Part shown: piece by piece, positions 49,221 to 60,660 of the stretch | How the letters are laid out: the number at the start of each line of letters is the position of its first letter | Numbering within the stretch: position 1 is the first letter of the stretch | From: Membranipora membranacea | Taxonomy: Eukaryota > Bryozoa > Gymnolaemata > Cheilostomatida > Membraniporidae | Assembly: GCA_914767715.1 (NCBI GenBank) | Contig: OU612074.1 | Span: 6,775,501 to 6,839,500, forward strand | Direction of reading: 5' to 3' | Length of the DNA stretch: 64,000 bases | The notes under the pieces: model-generated | The model's database searches: none | The model's input: only the letters and a program-made list of their open reading frames with translations | What the model was told of the DNA's origin: nothing | Position numbers and translations under genes: made by a program

Positions 49221-50759
49221 ATGAACAAGTTGATTCTCATCACCCTGGTTTTCACTATCATTGGTGCCAGTGAGTAATAAAATAGCTTATAATGGTCAGC
49301 TACAGTTGACTTTTTCTCGAAGTATTCTCTATTAACTCAGAGCTGTGCTTGATGACTATTCATGTTGATCAGTATAGCGCTGTAGACTTATTACCTTCAA
49401 CCAAGAAAATAGTTTAGTTTAGCAATTCACGCTAAATAAAGTTTTAAACATATCCTAAAAGCCTGGCAGTTTTTGAGTTCGAAGTTCTATGTTTCAGGCG
49501 CCGTACTTGGTGGTAGGAAGCAAACAGGAAACCATGTAGCAAGAGAAAATGGTATTGAGAGGACAGGAGGACTAGGACCAGCATCCAAACAAGATAGATC
49601 ACCAGCTCACAGAAACAAGAGAAGCGCAAGAGGAACAAGACCAGCACCAAAGCAAGATAGATCACCAACTCACAGAAACAAAAGAAGCGCATCAGGACCA
49701 AAACAGGCACCCAAGCAAGATAGATCACCAGCTCACAGAAACAAGAGAAGCCCAAAAGGAATAACACCGGGACACAGATACAAGAGAAGTGCATCGGGCC
49801 GAAGACCAGCACCCAAGAAAGATAGATCACCAGCTCACAGAAACAAGAGAAGCCCAAAGGGAATCAGACCAGGACACATATACAAGAGAAGTGCATCGGG
49901 ACCAAGACCAGCACCCAAGAAAGATAGATCACCAGCTCACAGAAACAAGAGAAGCCCAAAAGGAATAAGACCAGGACACAGATACAAGAGAAGTGCATCG
50001 GGACCAAGACCAGCACCCAAGAAAGATAGATCACCAGCTCACAGAAACAAGAGAAGCCCAAAAGGAATAAGACCAGGACACATATACAAGAGAAGTGCAT
50101 CAGGACCAAGACCAGCACTTAAGCAAGATAGATCACCAACTCACAGAAACAAGAGAAGCCCAAAAGGAATAAGACCAGGACACAGATACAAGAGAAGTGC
50201 ATCGGGACCAAGACCAGCACCCAAGAAAGATAGATCACCAGCTCACAGAAACAAGAGAAGCCCAAAAGGAATAAGACCAGGACACAGATACAAGAGAAGT
50301 GCATCGGGACCAAGACCAGCACCCAAGAAAGATAGATCACCAGCTCACAGAAGCAAGAGAAGCCCAAAAGGAATAAGACCAGGACACAGATACAAGAGAA
50401 GTGCATCGGGACCAAGACTAGCACCCAAGATAGATAGATCACCAGCTCACAGAAACAAGAGAAGCCCAAAAGGAATAAGAACAGGACACATATACAAGAG
50501 AAGTGCATCAGGACCAAGACCAGCACTTAAGCAAGATAGATCACCAACTTACAGAAACAAGAGAAGCGCAAAAGGAACAAGACCAGAACCCAAGCAAGAT
50601 AGATCACCAGCTCACAGAAACAAAAGAAGTGCATCAGGACCAATACAGGCACCAAAGCAAGATAAGGCACCAAACCAAGGTAGATCACAAGCTCACAGAA
50701 ACAAGAGAAGCGCAACAGGATTAAGACTTCCTTGTTGCAAGCCGATACACTTTTTTTAG
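49221..50759 (+). CDS. P6: intact precursor with two alternating peptides
   Basis: Exon 49220-49269 begins at ATG 49221 (MNKLILITLVFTIIGA; donor GTGAGT at 49270). Exon 49498-50759 follows an AG acceptor at 49496-49497, and the phase-1 join gives SAVLGGRKQTGNHVARENG. The predicted product is about 436 residues. After three 19-residue units the array changes to a higher-order repeat of 34 residues (102 bp): a 19-mer (SASGPRPAPKKDRSPAHRN), Lys-Arg, an 11-mer (SPKGIRPGHRY or ...HIY), Lys-Arg. There are eight 11-mers and thirteen 19-mers. It ends with an odd tail SATGLRLPCCKPIHFF-stop that contains the only two Cys. The 11-mer aligns to the 19-mer with its middle eight residues (APKQDRSP) removed, so it probably arose by a 24-bp deletion and then diverged. 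Secretion and Lys-Arg cleavage are inferred. Confidence 0.8.
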
Positions 50760-50939
50760 AGACAAACATCTATTACATTATCACAGCGATCAATTAAGAC
50801 AAAAAATCACTACAACTTTTAACTCTTTACCAATTCCGATATGCTCAGCAACCAAACTTTTTCCGCAGTCTACTAGACCTGACAAAGTGTGAAAATGAGA
50901 GATATTCCCATGTAATCAACGTCATTTAAATCATTTATC

Positions 50940-50945
50940 AATAAA
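50940..50945 (+). terminator. Poly(A) signal of P6
   Basis: AATAAACCTCACAGC, about 180 bp after the stop, conserved at P5 and, in reverse, at P1-P4. Confidence 0.6.
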
Positions 50946-51296
50946 CCTCACAGCAAACAAAACAAAGCAGAATATCAATCCACTCAAAAACCACCAGTTT
51001 TAATTCCCCATCTCATTCTGATGGAATTTTGTTGATATCTGGTCACCAACATATGAGCGAGAGACATATAGAAATGATCAATAGGAAAAAAAAAATTCTC
51101 CATCCTCCCCTTTCTGGTAATTATCTAAATTTCCCCCCAGTCAAAGTTATCCCTTCCTGACAACTGGTGCTGGGACTCTTGATTCTCAACCCTCTTTTCA
51201 TGCCTGCTCCTGGCCATCTTTTTGTGTTTTTCGTCATCTGTCCATATACGTCTAATTTCTCTCCATGTTCGCCAACATGGCACGTTTTGCAAATTC

Positions 51297-51687
51297 AGTT
51301 CAACCTCACCTCAAAGGGTTGGCTGATAACCTTCATTTAAACACGCCAATGATAAAAGGAGTAAGGCCACTTTTAGATGATAAAATTTTGAATTTTAAAG
51401 CAGTAGCAGTGTCATATCTTAGATATGTTTCAAGTCCGTAGCTGTCTTATGGTGAACAAATTTGATACCAGAAAGATTACACATTGTTTTTTTTCTTTTT
51501 TTCTGAGGCCTTTGATACAATTTATCACGATATTTTGATCAAAAGGTTATTAATTATTAAAAATAAGGATGCGATTTCTGACCTTAGATGGAAATAAGTT
51601 CAACCTCACCTCAAAGGGTTGGCTGATAAGCTTCATTTAAACATGCCAATGATGAAAGGAGTAGGGCCACTTTTAGATGATAAAATC
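51297..51687 (+). repeat. Short direct repeat flanking a LINE RT scrap
   Basis: About 90 bp at 51297-51386 recur at 51598-51687 (shared CCTCACCTCAAAGGGTTGGC). Between them, on the plus strand, lies a reverse-transcriptase scrap reading SEAFDTIYHDILIKRLL (about 51505-51555), a typical LINE 'AFD' motif. Confidence 0.65.
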
Positions 51688-52150
51688 AAGACTGATATTT
51701 ACTACACATTTTTGAACCCCATCTCATAAATAGCATTGAGTTCTGGGGCAATGCTTGTGAACAAATTTGAAGCCCGCCAGAATTTTACAAAAAAGTTTCT
51801 TTGAGAGTCAGTGTTCAAATAACAAATATATTTCCATATATATAAAAAACTCAAAATAAGGCCTTTAAAATGTTTTTTGAAAATAGACAATTTAAACTGC
51901 TTTTAAAAACACATCCAAAAGATGAAATTTCAATACTTTTGATAGATCACAACCATGTTACTAGATCAAAAGCCCTATAAACAATTCAAGGTGACAACAA
52001 CAACAATAAATGCCAAACCACAAAGGGCTCTGTAGTTGTACAACACAGGGAAGCACTTCTTTAAGAGTTGACCATTACCTGTGGTGTAATCGGCTCACTA
52101 AAAATGCCCCACGTCATGCTGCTGGGGAACCAGAGTTAATGTTCTGATAT

Positions 52151-52189
<39 letters not shown>

Positions 52190-52190
52190 A
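51385..52190. repeat. Left arm of a local inverted repeat with LINE remnants
   Basis: Matches 53455-54245 in reverse. Besides the RT scrap it contains, on the plus strand around 51690-51900, a degraded LINE C-terminal piece (YYTFLNP ... SIEFWGNACEQ in shifting frames). The arm ends in a (TA)n run at 52155-52187. The loop 52.19-53.45 kb holds further repeat sequence also found inverted at 58.93-59.70 kb, and no gene. Confidence 0.75.
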
Positions 52191-53454
52191 TTGTATCAAA
52201 CATTATCCAAAGATCTTCTCCCTGATGTGCAAAAACACCCTCAGACCCTGGATATCCAAAAGCTTGTGTCCATGATTTGCCTTCATGCACTATAAATCTG
52301 GTCTCTGAGCCTCTCATTTTAAAAGGCATCACTGCCCTGCAACCAAGCTAGCCTTCAACATTTTCATTTCTGTTGCTGGTACACGGGACTTTTTGATACC
52401 TGGCTGTCAAACCGGCTTCCGTCGATTCCGTTAGCTGGTACCCAGGACTTTTTCAGGACATTTGTGATAATAAAGTTCCATTCGCTATAACGTCACCATT
52501 TATTTTGGTCAACAGCTTGAGGAGGGAGAGAAGCATCAGATAGGGGTATATATTGTGTTTTCAGGTCCTATTATGATGTTCCAGAAGAGAAGTGATAATA
52601 TAGATTTTACCGATGATGTTTGAAAACCAGTCACATTCAAATATTTCATGACTTGAAAATCACTTAGTCAGAGTGTCATTTCTTCTTACCCCTCAGTGCC
52701 TCAATTAAGGCCACTACCAGTACCAGTGCATAGCTCAACATGGTAATACTCTTAATAAACTACCAAGTCTTGGTTTAGCCAAGAGTTATACTTACATTAC
52801 TTTTTCAAAATTCTTAACTTTTTCAATCTAAAAATTCTATCGTAGCAAAATGTTAATTTGTATTGTGTTTTTCTCTTTTGCCGCTTCACTTTGCCATCAT
52901 AATTTAGGTGCGATTTTCGATTCATCAAATTTGTTTTTGGTTTATAAATTGTCTGCATAACTTTCTTTTTAATTATTTTGATTGTGCTGGACATCATCCA
53001 CAAAGTAACAGTCAGGATTCAAGATATTTTAAGTAGGGAAAATTTTAGTGGGAGCAGCTTGCCATATAAATATTGGCCTCTCACAGACAAGCACTGTTGA
53101 CTAGATGTCGATTGCGGCTGAAATAAAGTATTTTTAGATATACAAGTCACTCATTTTTTATGTTTCAAAGTGTTTCAATGTTAACAAATCCAACAAAAAT
53201 TAATTTCAAAGCACTACAGTGTCAACCTGTGTATAATGATTATTATAGAGCAATTATAAGCTCAAATATTTATAAGCCTACCGCTGATCACAAGTGTTCT
53301 AGTATTTTTTAGGTTGTTTTACCCTTTCTTGGCAACACTTTTAATTGCATCCTACATAGTACATCGTATCTCCTATCATAACAATGATTTGTGGTATTAA
53401 GCCGCAGTCAATGTGCAGTGCAATGTAGTAGCCTTAAGTTATATTTTTTTATAT

Positions 53455-54245
53455 ACATATATATATATATATATTAATATCAGAACATTAACTCTGGTTC
53501 CCCAGCAGCGTGACGTGGGGCATTTTTAGTGAGCCGATTACACCACAGGTAATGGTCAACTCTTAAAGAAGTGCTTCCCTGTGTTGTGCAACTACAGAGC
53601 CCTTTGTGGTTTGGCATTTATTGTTGTTGTTGTCACCTTGAATTGTTTATAGGGCTTTTGATCTAGTAACATGGTTGTGATCTATCAAAAGTATTGAAAT
53701 TTCATCTTTTGGATGTTCTTTTAAAAGCAGTTTAAATTGTCTATTTTCAAAAACCATTTAAAAGGCCTTATTTTAAGTTTTTTAAATATGTGGAAACATA
53801 TTCGTTATTTGAACACTGACTCTCAAAGAAACTTATTTGTAAAATTTTGGCTGGCTTCAAATTTGTTCACAAGCATTGCCCCAGAACACAATGCTATTTA
53901 TGAGATGGGGTTCAAAAATGTGTAGTAAATATCAGTCTTGATTTTATCATCTAAAAGTGGCCCTACTCCTTTCATCATTGGCATGTTTAAATAAAGCTTA
54001 TCAGCCAACCCTTTGAGGTGAGGTTGAACTTATTTCCATCTAAGGTCAGAAATCGCATCCTTATTTTTAATAATTAATAACCTTTTGATCAAAATATCGT
54101 GATAAATTGTATCAAAGGCCTCAGAAAAAAAGAAAAAAAACAATGTGTAATCTTTCTGGTATCAAATTTGTTCACCATAAGACAGCTACGGACTTGAAAC
54201 ATATCTAAGATATGACACTGCTACTGCTTTAAAATTCAAAATTAA
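53455..54245. repeat. Right arm of the local inverted repeat
   Basis: Reverse complement of 51385-52190, including the TA run (53456-53475), the LINE C-terminal scrap and the 'AFD' RT scrap now on the minus strand. Together with the loop it forms a palindrome centred near 52.8 kb. Confidence 0.75.
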
Positions 54246-55695
54246 AATTGTTGAGGTTATTTCTAGCCAACTTGAAAAAACCACCACCACTCAGAATGTT
54301 AGAGCCAGAATGTGGTCCCAGGTTTAAAAACATCGGCCATCTCTGTTGAGGAATACACCACATAGTGTATTTGAGCAGCATCAAACTCTAAGGGGAGTAT
54401 TCAACGCCTGTACCCTCTCATCTACAAACCACTACATAAAACTATAACTAACCATCCCAAAAGTGTTACCCATCAGGTTTGTGTCTATCTGTTGGTATCA
54501 CAATCTTAGACGACAAAATTAATAAGAAACAAGTAATTGTGTGGTAGTATGGTGGTATTGTATTATAATGGGATCTTGGTGGTGGTGTAGTTGAAGCCCA
54601 GTCTCTTATCAGTATTGTCGTCATAGTAAATCCTGTGAAATAATGTCAGACACTTATTATTTTCATTATTCAGGAAGATGTCATTATAGTAGAAATATAT
54701 TAACTCTCAAGGCAGACTGTTTTATTGTTTCGTCATTCCTCTCATTTGCTGCTCTTCTCTATCCAATAGATTAAGCGTCATCAATGATTTTTGCGTGTCT
54801 GTAAATTTAAATCCAGTTTAACCCTGACTATACGGGCCGGCCGGTCAAATTTTTTTTTAATAATGAATTGTACCATATCAATCAAAACGAATAGAGCATT
54901 TTCAATGTGATTATAAAGAAAATAAAGCTGTGTATAGTGTATTCAATGTATTGCATCTAATGGGGTTAAGAGGCTACTGACCTCAGTTATGTACCTAAGA
55001 CAATGTACAATGTGATCACAGAGTAAGGGTTATAATCTGACCCTTAACCCATATTAATGATGACAAGTTAGTACATTCATCGTCCATTTTTGTTTCAGAA
55101 CTTTGTTGTTTGGTTTGAATTATGTTTACAATGCAGTCATTTGACACAAGTTCATGAGCTTTGGTGAAAAAAGAAATAGCAGGATACCAATGCCAAGAAA
55201 GAGGAAGTATGCTTATTAATTGTATATTACTGGAGAAATTAATCATTGCACTATTGTGGAAATGATTGGGAAATCTTCAAATTAATAAAAAGGTTCATAG
55301 GTTTTATATGGTATTTGTTGTTTTCTGGGAGAATAGTTTGGCTGAACTGCGATCATCATGAAAAAACCTTATCAGGATGTGTCACCATTATTGATTATCA
55401 TAATGGTACTTCAAGTGGCCCATCGTTTGATGATGAATTGTACTTGCACTAACATAACATGTGTATAAAAAGATAGAGGAAATCAAAGTTCATAATTCAT
55501 AAGCAATTATTTGTTATATCCTTTAGCCTAATTATTTGAATTGACAAACTTCCAGCCATCACAACAAGTATATAGGAAGATTATGATTATGGCATCACAG
55601 GTAAAAAAGCTCAGGCTCATAGCGACAGTCATAACAAGTCTTAGCAACCAATAGTATTTAGCGACGCCCGTAATCTTATCATGCCTTTATTTTAA

Positions 55696-56097
55696 TGGCT
55701 GGTTCACATTGTCCCAGATGACACTGGGATGCCATCCCAGATGCCTATCCCAGATTGTCCCAGTGGTAAGTTCACATTGCAAAATTCATCCCAGATGAGC
55801 AATTAGGTTTTTGTCTGGGATAGTGCTGGGATGATGTTTACATTGTTTAGGATCTTCCCAGATCGACCCAGATTGACTTCGATGATCCCAAATCATCCAG
55901 ATGTCTGGTTCACATAGCACCCAGATGCAACATGAGTCCGGGTCCGTTTGGGATAGCATCGGGAAAGTTTGACATTTACGAACTTTCCAGATACTGTCCC
56001 AGACGGACCCGGACAGTCTGGGTTGGGGTCATTTTCATATTCACATTGACTGGGATGGCTATCTGGGTTGGTGGACTGGGACAATGTGCACCAGCCA
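55696..56097. mobile_element. 402-bp TTAA-flanked MITE
   Basis: Terminal inverted repeats TGGCTGGTTCACATTGTCCC on the left and TGGCTGGTGCACATTGTCCC (reverse complement of the right end), flanked by TTAA at 55692-55695 and 56098-56101. The interior is filled with CCCAGAT/ATCTGGG motifs in both orientations. No protein. TTAA target choice points to piggyBac-type mobilisation, although the ends do not start with the usual CCC. It lies in the first intron of S2. Confidence 0.85.
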
Positions 56098-56198
56098 TTA
56101 ATAATCACTGAAGAACCTTTACTGTGTGTCCGGAACAAGTTATTCAACAATGGATTCTAATTGAATGTATTTTCTTATTTTCATTTAGAAACAAGAAT

Positions 56199-56669
56199 AT
56201 GAAGTATTTGCACTTATTTCCTTGATCATGGCTTCAATTGGTGAGTTAAGCTTCTTCTTCTTCTGTTTTTTTTTATTGTCTGTTCTGAAACCAATAAATA
56301 CATCAGAGCTTCTGTTTTGGGATCGATGTGATGCATCTTTTACTTTTAGCGTTATTGGGAATAAACAGTGGAAGATAATGTGAATATGTCAAGTCTAACA
56401 CGATCATATTTTTAGGTTCAAACCTATTAGTTATAGCAATTAAGATTTGCCAAAGACTGATCCTTTTTACAGGACAATATATTTGCAATAACACGACAGC
56501 ATGGGAAAGTTCTGGACATTTTCTTTTTATCCTATAGTACTTATTATTTAGCGTATTGACATTTGTAGCTGTTGTACGAATCGAAGCTGGGATTGGAAGC
56601 TTCATTGGTAAAAATGTCACAAAAGCAGTTGCTGGTGCTATTATAGATAAGGTGATCGACACAGTTTAA
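56199..56669 (+). pseudogene. S2: frameshifted copy of the small peptide gene
   Basis: Signal exon 56199-56240 is one base shorter than in S1 (AAGTATTT against AAGGTATTT), so the frame stops after eight codons. The second exon 56569-56669 is still a clean exon with an AG acceptor and encodes AVVRIEAGIGSFIGKN onward. It ends two residues earlier than S1 (GTT TAA instead of GTT AAA GGC TAA). The AATAAA present next to the S1 stop is also lost. Confidence 0.7.
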
Positions 56670-56974
56670 GGCTAAGCAACCACTGACCAAACTAAGGTGA
56701 GACAATACTATAGACTACTAAGCCTGATTTAAATTCCTTTCACGGAACGGAAATATTAGCTAAACCTCATATAGTTTATATTTTGATCTGATTGGCTGTC
56801 CCTACCCGCATGAATTGTATAGTCTAGTTATTTTTCTTGTTTAAGAAACTGCAAAAAGTAATTAAATGCCTTCAGTATCATTGATTTAGACAATATATAA
56901 CAAGCTAGCGCTTTTTTGCAACAGTTAGCTATTTATGCTTATCCAAATATGGATTTCTATGGTTTTGAATAGTT

Positions 56975-57135
56975 ATGTTGGTTAAAAAAAATTTTGGTTA
57001 AAAAATTGCACCACACCTGGGGGTCCAACAACTCCCAGTAGTCAGTAGACTGTAGTGGGATTCGAACTCACGACCTTCGAAACTTGCGTGCTAAAGGATC
57101 TGCGCTCTAACCACTGAGCCACCTCCTACTCCTAT
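56975..57135 (-). mobile_element. tRNA-derived SINE
   Basis: On the minus strand, an A box TGGCTCAGTGG (about 57122-57112) and a B box AGTTCGAATCC (about 57069-57059) lie at tRNA spacing within a tRNA-like body. A short tail follows, running through CTACTGGGAGTTGTTGG to a TTAACC/A-rich end near 56980. The anticodon arm does not fold well, so it is a SINE or tRNA pseudogene, not a working tRNA. The inverted partner near 45.28 kb lacks it (empty site). Confidence 0.7.
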
Positions 57136-57715
57136 CTTGTTTTTTCAATGGCTGTCAAACTGTAAAGAATAATACATCAGAAGCTGTTTCTTATTTTCAT
57201 TGTAGAAGTTTCTGCTAGTCACTTTGTAAATGTATGCAGACTGTAAAACTACTCACTTTTGGTTATATCATGTAAAAAACCATAACCTCTCTACCAACTG
57301 TCCTAATGAATGATTGTCTCTAAAGACAACCAACCAGTCAAGCCAGGTTTCTCATGAAGTCAGGGAGAAAATCCGTTCAGTGAAGGGGTGGCAGATTACC
57401 TAGCCAGTAAGGTTTAGGTAGTAGTCTAGGTTTAGTACGGCTCTCGGTATCAACACCTCCATTATCGCATGCATTGAAGATACATAATAGAGCATTGACA
57501 ATGTCAGCTTATATGTATATAATGGAGCATAAACTTGCAATTACCGCTTGTGACTCATAACATAAAGCTCTGGTGAGTATGAGTGATGGGACCAATTGCA
57601 ACAAAAGGGTTGTTATATTTCATTGTCATTATAAGCATTGCGGAATCATTCAAGTTGTGTTATATTTACCTAAGAGAGAAAAAATTGCAACAGTTAGTTC
57701 TGAGAGAGCAGAAAA

Positions 57716-58275
57716 GAAGTCATCAATCTATTAGTTCCGATGGACATATATTGGCATCCTCTCTGTTGAGGCAGGGCCTAAATATGGAAAAAAAAATATT
57801 GTTTATCTATTACGGCAACTAAAGATTTTAGGTGTAAACACCGAAGGGCTCGAAAAGTTTTATACTGCTAATATTAGATCAATTATCACTTACGCCTCTC
57901 CATCTTGGTTTGTTGTTTCATCTGAAGGCGATAAGAACAAGCTCGAAAAGAATCAGAGAACTGCTTCTCGTTTTATTTTGCCGGATCTTAGCTATGATGA
58001 TAAATTTGCTAATTTAGAGCTACCTTCTGTAAGTGATTTTACATTTACTCTTGGCGAACGACACTTTAACAAAATAGCCTCTGATCCACAGCATCCACTT
58101 TGTAATAGAGTACACTTTAACACATGCAGTAGAATATCCTCCCATTTTTCCCATTTTATATGTTTTATCTGAACAAGTGATAATTTTGCCTAGTAGACTT
58201 TTTGTATTCTTTACACTGTTAACATTCTTTTTATCATACAATGATACTGAATGTAAAATAAACTGAAACTGAGGC
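57716..58275 (+). mobile_element. CR1-like LINE 3' tail
   Basis: A short dead fragment. From about 57810 one frame reads LRQLKILGVNTEGLEKFYTA, then IITYASPSWFVVSSEGDKNK, RFILPDLSYDD and HFNKIASDPQHPL, which is the post-RT C-terminal region of CR1-type LINEs. It ends near AATAAACTGAAACTGA (58255-58270). A frame break near 57800 and the 5' truncation make it inactive. The inverted partner at 44.7 kb lacks it. Positions 58275-58367 are an extra stretch of unknown origin. Confidence 0.75.
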
Positions 58276-58929
58276 CGTAATATACACTAAACTTGAAAGG
58301 CATGAATACTGGGAGCTTGCAACATATTATTTAAACAAAAATTTGGTTCAATGCTTTAAACATCCCTTGAGCTCGGAATTATTACGAGGAGGGAAGGTTG
58401 AAATATTCTCTCAAATAGCAGTTAGCTTTTATGTGGATAATCAAGTGCAGCCCTCAATAAAATTCTGAATAGATCACATTTGTTTTGACTTTTGACTTTT
58501 TGATTTTTCCCCCCGAAGTAGCTATCACTACAACAGCTGTAGAAGTCAACAAGAACAGATATGCTGCTGTTACCCACCTGATTGTTGTTGGGGAACTGAA
58601 GGTAATTTTTTTGCTAATTATGCATCTAGTAATACGCTTAGCAATTAATGCAATGGGTTATTTTCAATGTATTGTTTGAATAAAAACATCGGTTCCTGGT
58701 TGACTTCTGAGATACAAAAAAATCCAGCAGAATCTTTGCATCTTCTGTGGGCAGAACATGATGAGTTGTGTCTCTCTGGACATAGAGAACACAATCTTCA
58801 AGAGGCACATTTTAATTTGTGCTGAATTGTTGTTCATACCATTTGTAAGCTGAAGTCAGGATAAATGCTGGATATTCAAATTGTACCGCACCGGTTAAAA
58901 TCGTCCAGATTTTAATAATTCAGCTAACT

Positions 58930-59795
58930 TAAGGCAACTACATTGCACTGCACATTGCACTGCACATTGCACTGCACATTGACTGCGGCTGGATACCACA
59001 AATCATTGTTATGATAGGAGATACGATGTACGATGTAGGATGCAATTTAAAGTGTTGCCAAGAAAGGGTACAACAAACCTAAAGAATACTAGAACACTTG
59101 TGATCAGCGGTAGGCTTATAAATATTTGAGCATAAAATTGCTCTATATTTATCATTATATACATGTTGACACTGTAGTGCTTTGACATTAATTTTTAAGT
59201 AGGTGATTTTCAAATCATGAAACATTTGAATGTGACTGGTTTTCAAACATCATCGGTCAAATCTGTATTATCACTTCTCATCTGGAACATCATAATAGGA
59301 CCTGAAAACACAATATATACCCCTATCTGATGCTCCCCCTCCTAAAGCTGTTGATCAAAAAAATGGTGACGTTTTAGCGAATGGAACTTTATTATCACAA
59401 ATGTCCTGAAGAAGTCCTGGGTACAAGTTCACAAAATCGACAGAAGCTGGTTTGACAGCCAGGTTTCAAAAATTCCCGTGTACCAGCAACAGAAATGAAA
59501 ATGTTGAAGGCTAGCTTGGTGGCAGGGCAGTGAAGCATTTTAAAATGAGAGGCTCAGAGACCAGATTTATAGTGCATGGAGGCAAATCATGGACACAAGC
59601 TTTGGGATACCCAGGGTCTGAGGGTGTTTTTGCACATCAGGGAGAAGATCTTTGGATAATGTTTGATACAAAAAAATATATATATATATATTTTTTTTTT
59701 TATATATATATATTAATATCAGAACATTAACTCTGGTTCCCCAGCAGCATGACGTGGGGCATTTTTAGTGAGCCGATTACACCACAGGTAATGGT
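58930..59795. repeat. Repeat B, inverted copy of 52.0-53.45 kb sequence
   Basis: Contains a 14-bp minisatellite (CACTGCACATTG-type, about three units, 58945-58985), a 45-codon frame MRGSETRFIVHGGKSWTQAL (plus strand, about 59540-59670) also present near 52200-52320 on the minus strand, and a TA/T run (59672-59712). It ends at CCACAGGTAATGG (about 59795), where it cuts into S3. No recognised element family. Confidence 0.6.
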
Positions 59796-60114
59796 AATAC
59801 GCTAAATAATAAGTACTATAGGATAATAAGAACATGTCCAGAACTTTCCCATGCTGTGGTGTTATTGCAAATATAATGTCCTGTAAAAAGGATCAGTCTT
59901 TGGCAGATCTTAATTGCTAGAACTAAAAGGTTTGAATCTAACAATATCATCGTGATAGACTTGACACATTCACATCAGTCATCTTCCACTGTTTTTTCCC
60001 AATAACGCTAAAAGTAAAAGATGCATCACATCAATCCCAAAACAGAAGCTCTGATGTATTTACTGGTTTCAGAACAGACAATAAAAAAAAAACAGAAGAA
60101 GAAGCTAAACTCAC

Positions 60115-60157
60115 CAATCGAAGCCATGATCAAGGAAATATGTGCAAGTACCTTCAT
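60115..60157 (-). pseudogene. S3: signal exon of a truncated small peptide gene
   Basis: Exon 60157-60115 encodes MKVLAHISLIMASI with a good GTGAGT donor (60114-60109), and an upstream promoter and leader exist near 60.79-60.71 kb. The intron homology runs only to about 59796, where repeat B begins. The exon with the mature peptide is missing, so no complete product is possible. Confidence 0.75.
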
Positions 60158-60258
60158 ATTCTTGTTTCTAAATGAAAATAAGAAAATACATTCAATTAGG
60201 ATCCATAATTGAATAACTTGTTCCAGACACACAGTAAAGGTTCTTCAGTGATTATTAA

Positions 60259-60660
60259 TGGCTGGTGCACATTGTCCCAGACCACCATCCCAGATAGCCA
60301 TCCCAGTCAATGTGAATATGAAAATGACCCCAACCCAGACTGTCTGGGTCCGCCTGGGACAGTATCTGGAAAGTGCGAAAGCGTCTAACGTTCCCGATGT
60401 TATCCCAGACGGACCCAGACTCATTTGGCATCTGGGTGCTATGTGAATCAGACATTTGGATGATTTGGGATCATCTGGGTCGATCTGGGTCGATCTGGGA
60501 AGATCCTAAACAATGTGAACATCATCCCAGCACTATCCCAGACAAAAACCTAATTGCTCATCTGGGATGAATTTTGCAATGTGAACGTACCACTGGGACA
60601 ATCTGGGATAGGCATCTGGGATGGCATCCCAGTGTCATCTGGGAAAATGTGAACCAACCA
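60259..60660. mobile_element. 402-bp TTAA-flanked MITE, second copy
   Basis: Inverted copy of 55696-56097 within the S3 first intron, flanked by TTAA at 60255-60258 and 60661-60664. The S1 locus retains the empty site (TTAA at 46168-46171), confirming the target and the borders. Confidence 0.85.

Larger units (their letters stand above)
45725..49464. repeat. Segment repeated in direct orientation at 59795-64000
   Basis: Runs from the S1 intron through P6's promoter, signal exon and second intron, and matches 59795-64000 in the same orientation. The stretch 46.31-48.91 kb between S1 and P6 contains no gene. Part of it (about 47.67-48.16 kb) is a diverged match to 8.84-9.42 kb of the left cluster. 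Confidence 0.85.
54293..58477. repeat. Right arm of the large inverted repeat
   Basis: Inverted copy of 44535-47551. It carries three insertions absent from the left arm: the TTAA element at 55696, a SINE near 56980 and a LINE tail near 57716. It holds the broken gene S2. Positions 54.3-55.5 kb contain no gene. Confidence 0.85.

Noticed and set aside
57040-57125. Functional tRNA gene on the minus strand
   Set aside because: A and B boxes are present, but the acceptor and anticodon stems pair poorly and a SINE-like tail follows. The paired duplicate lacks it.
57583-57822. Open frame MMGPIATKGLLYF...
   Set aside because: It runs across the border between the inverted-repeat arm and the inserted LINE tail at about 57716, so it is a chance fusion.
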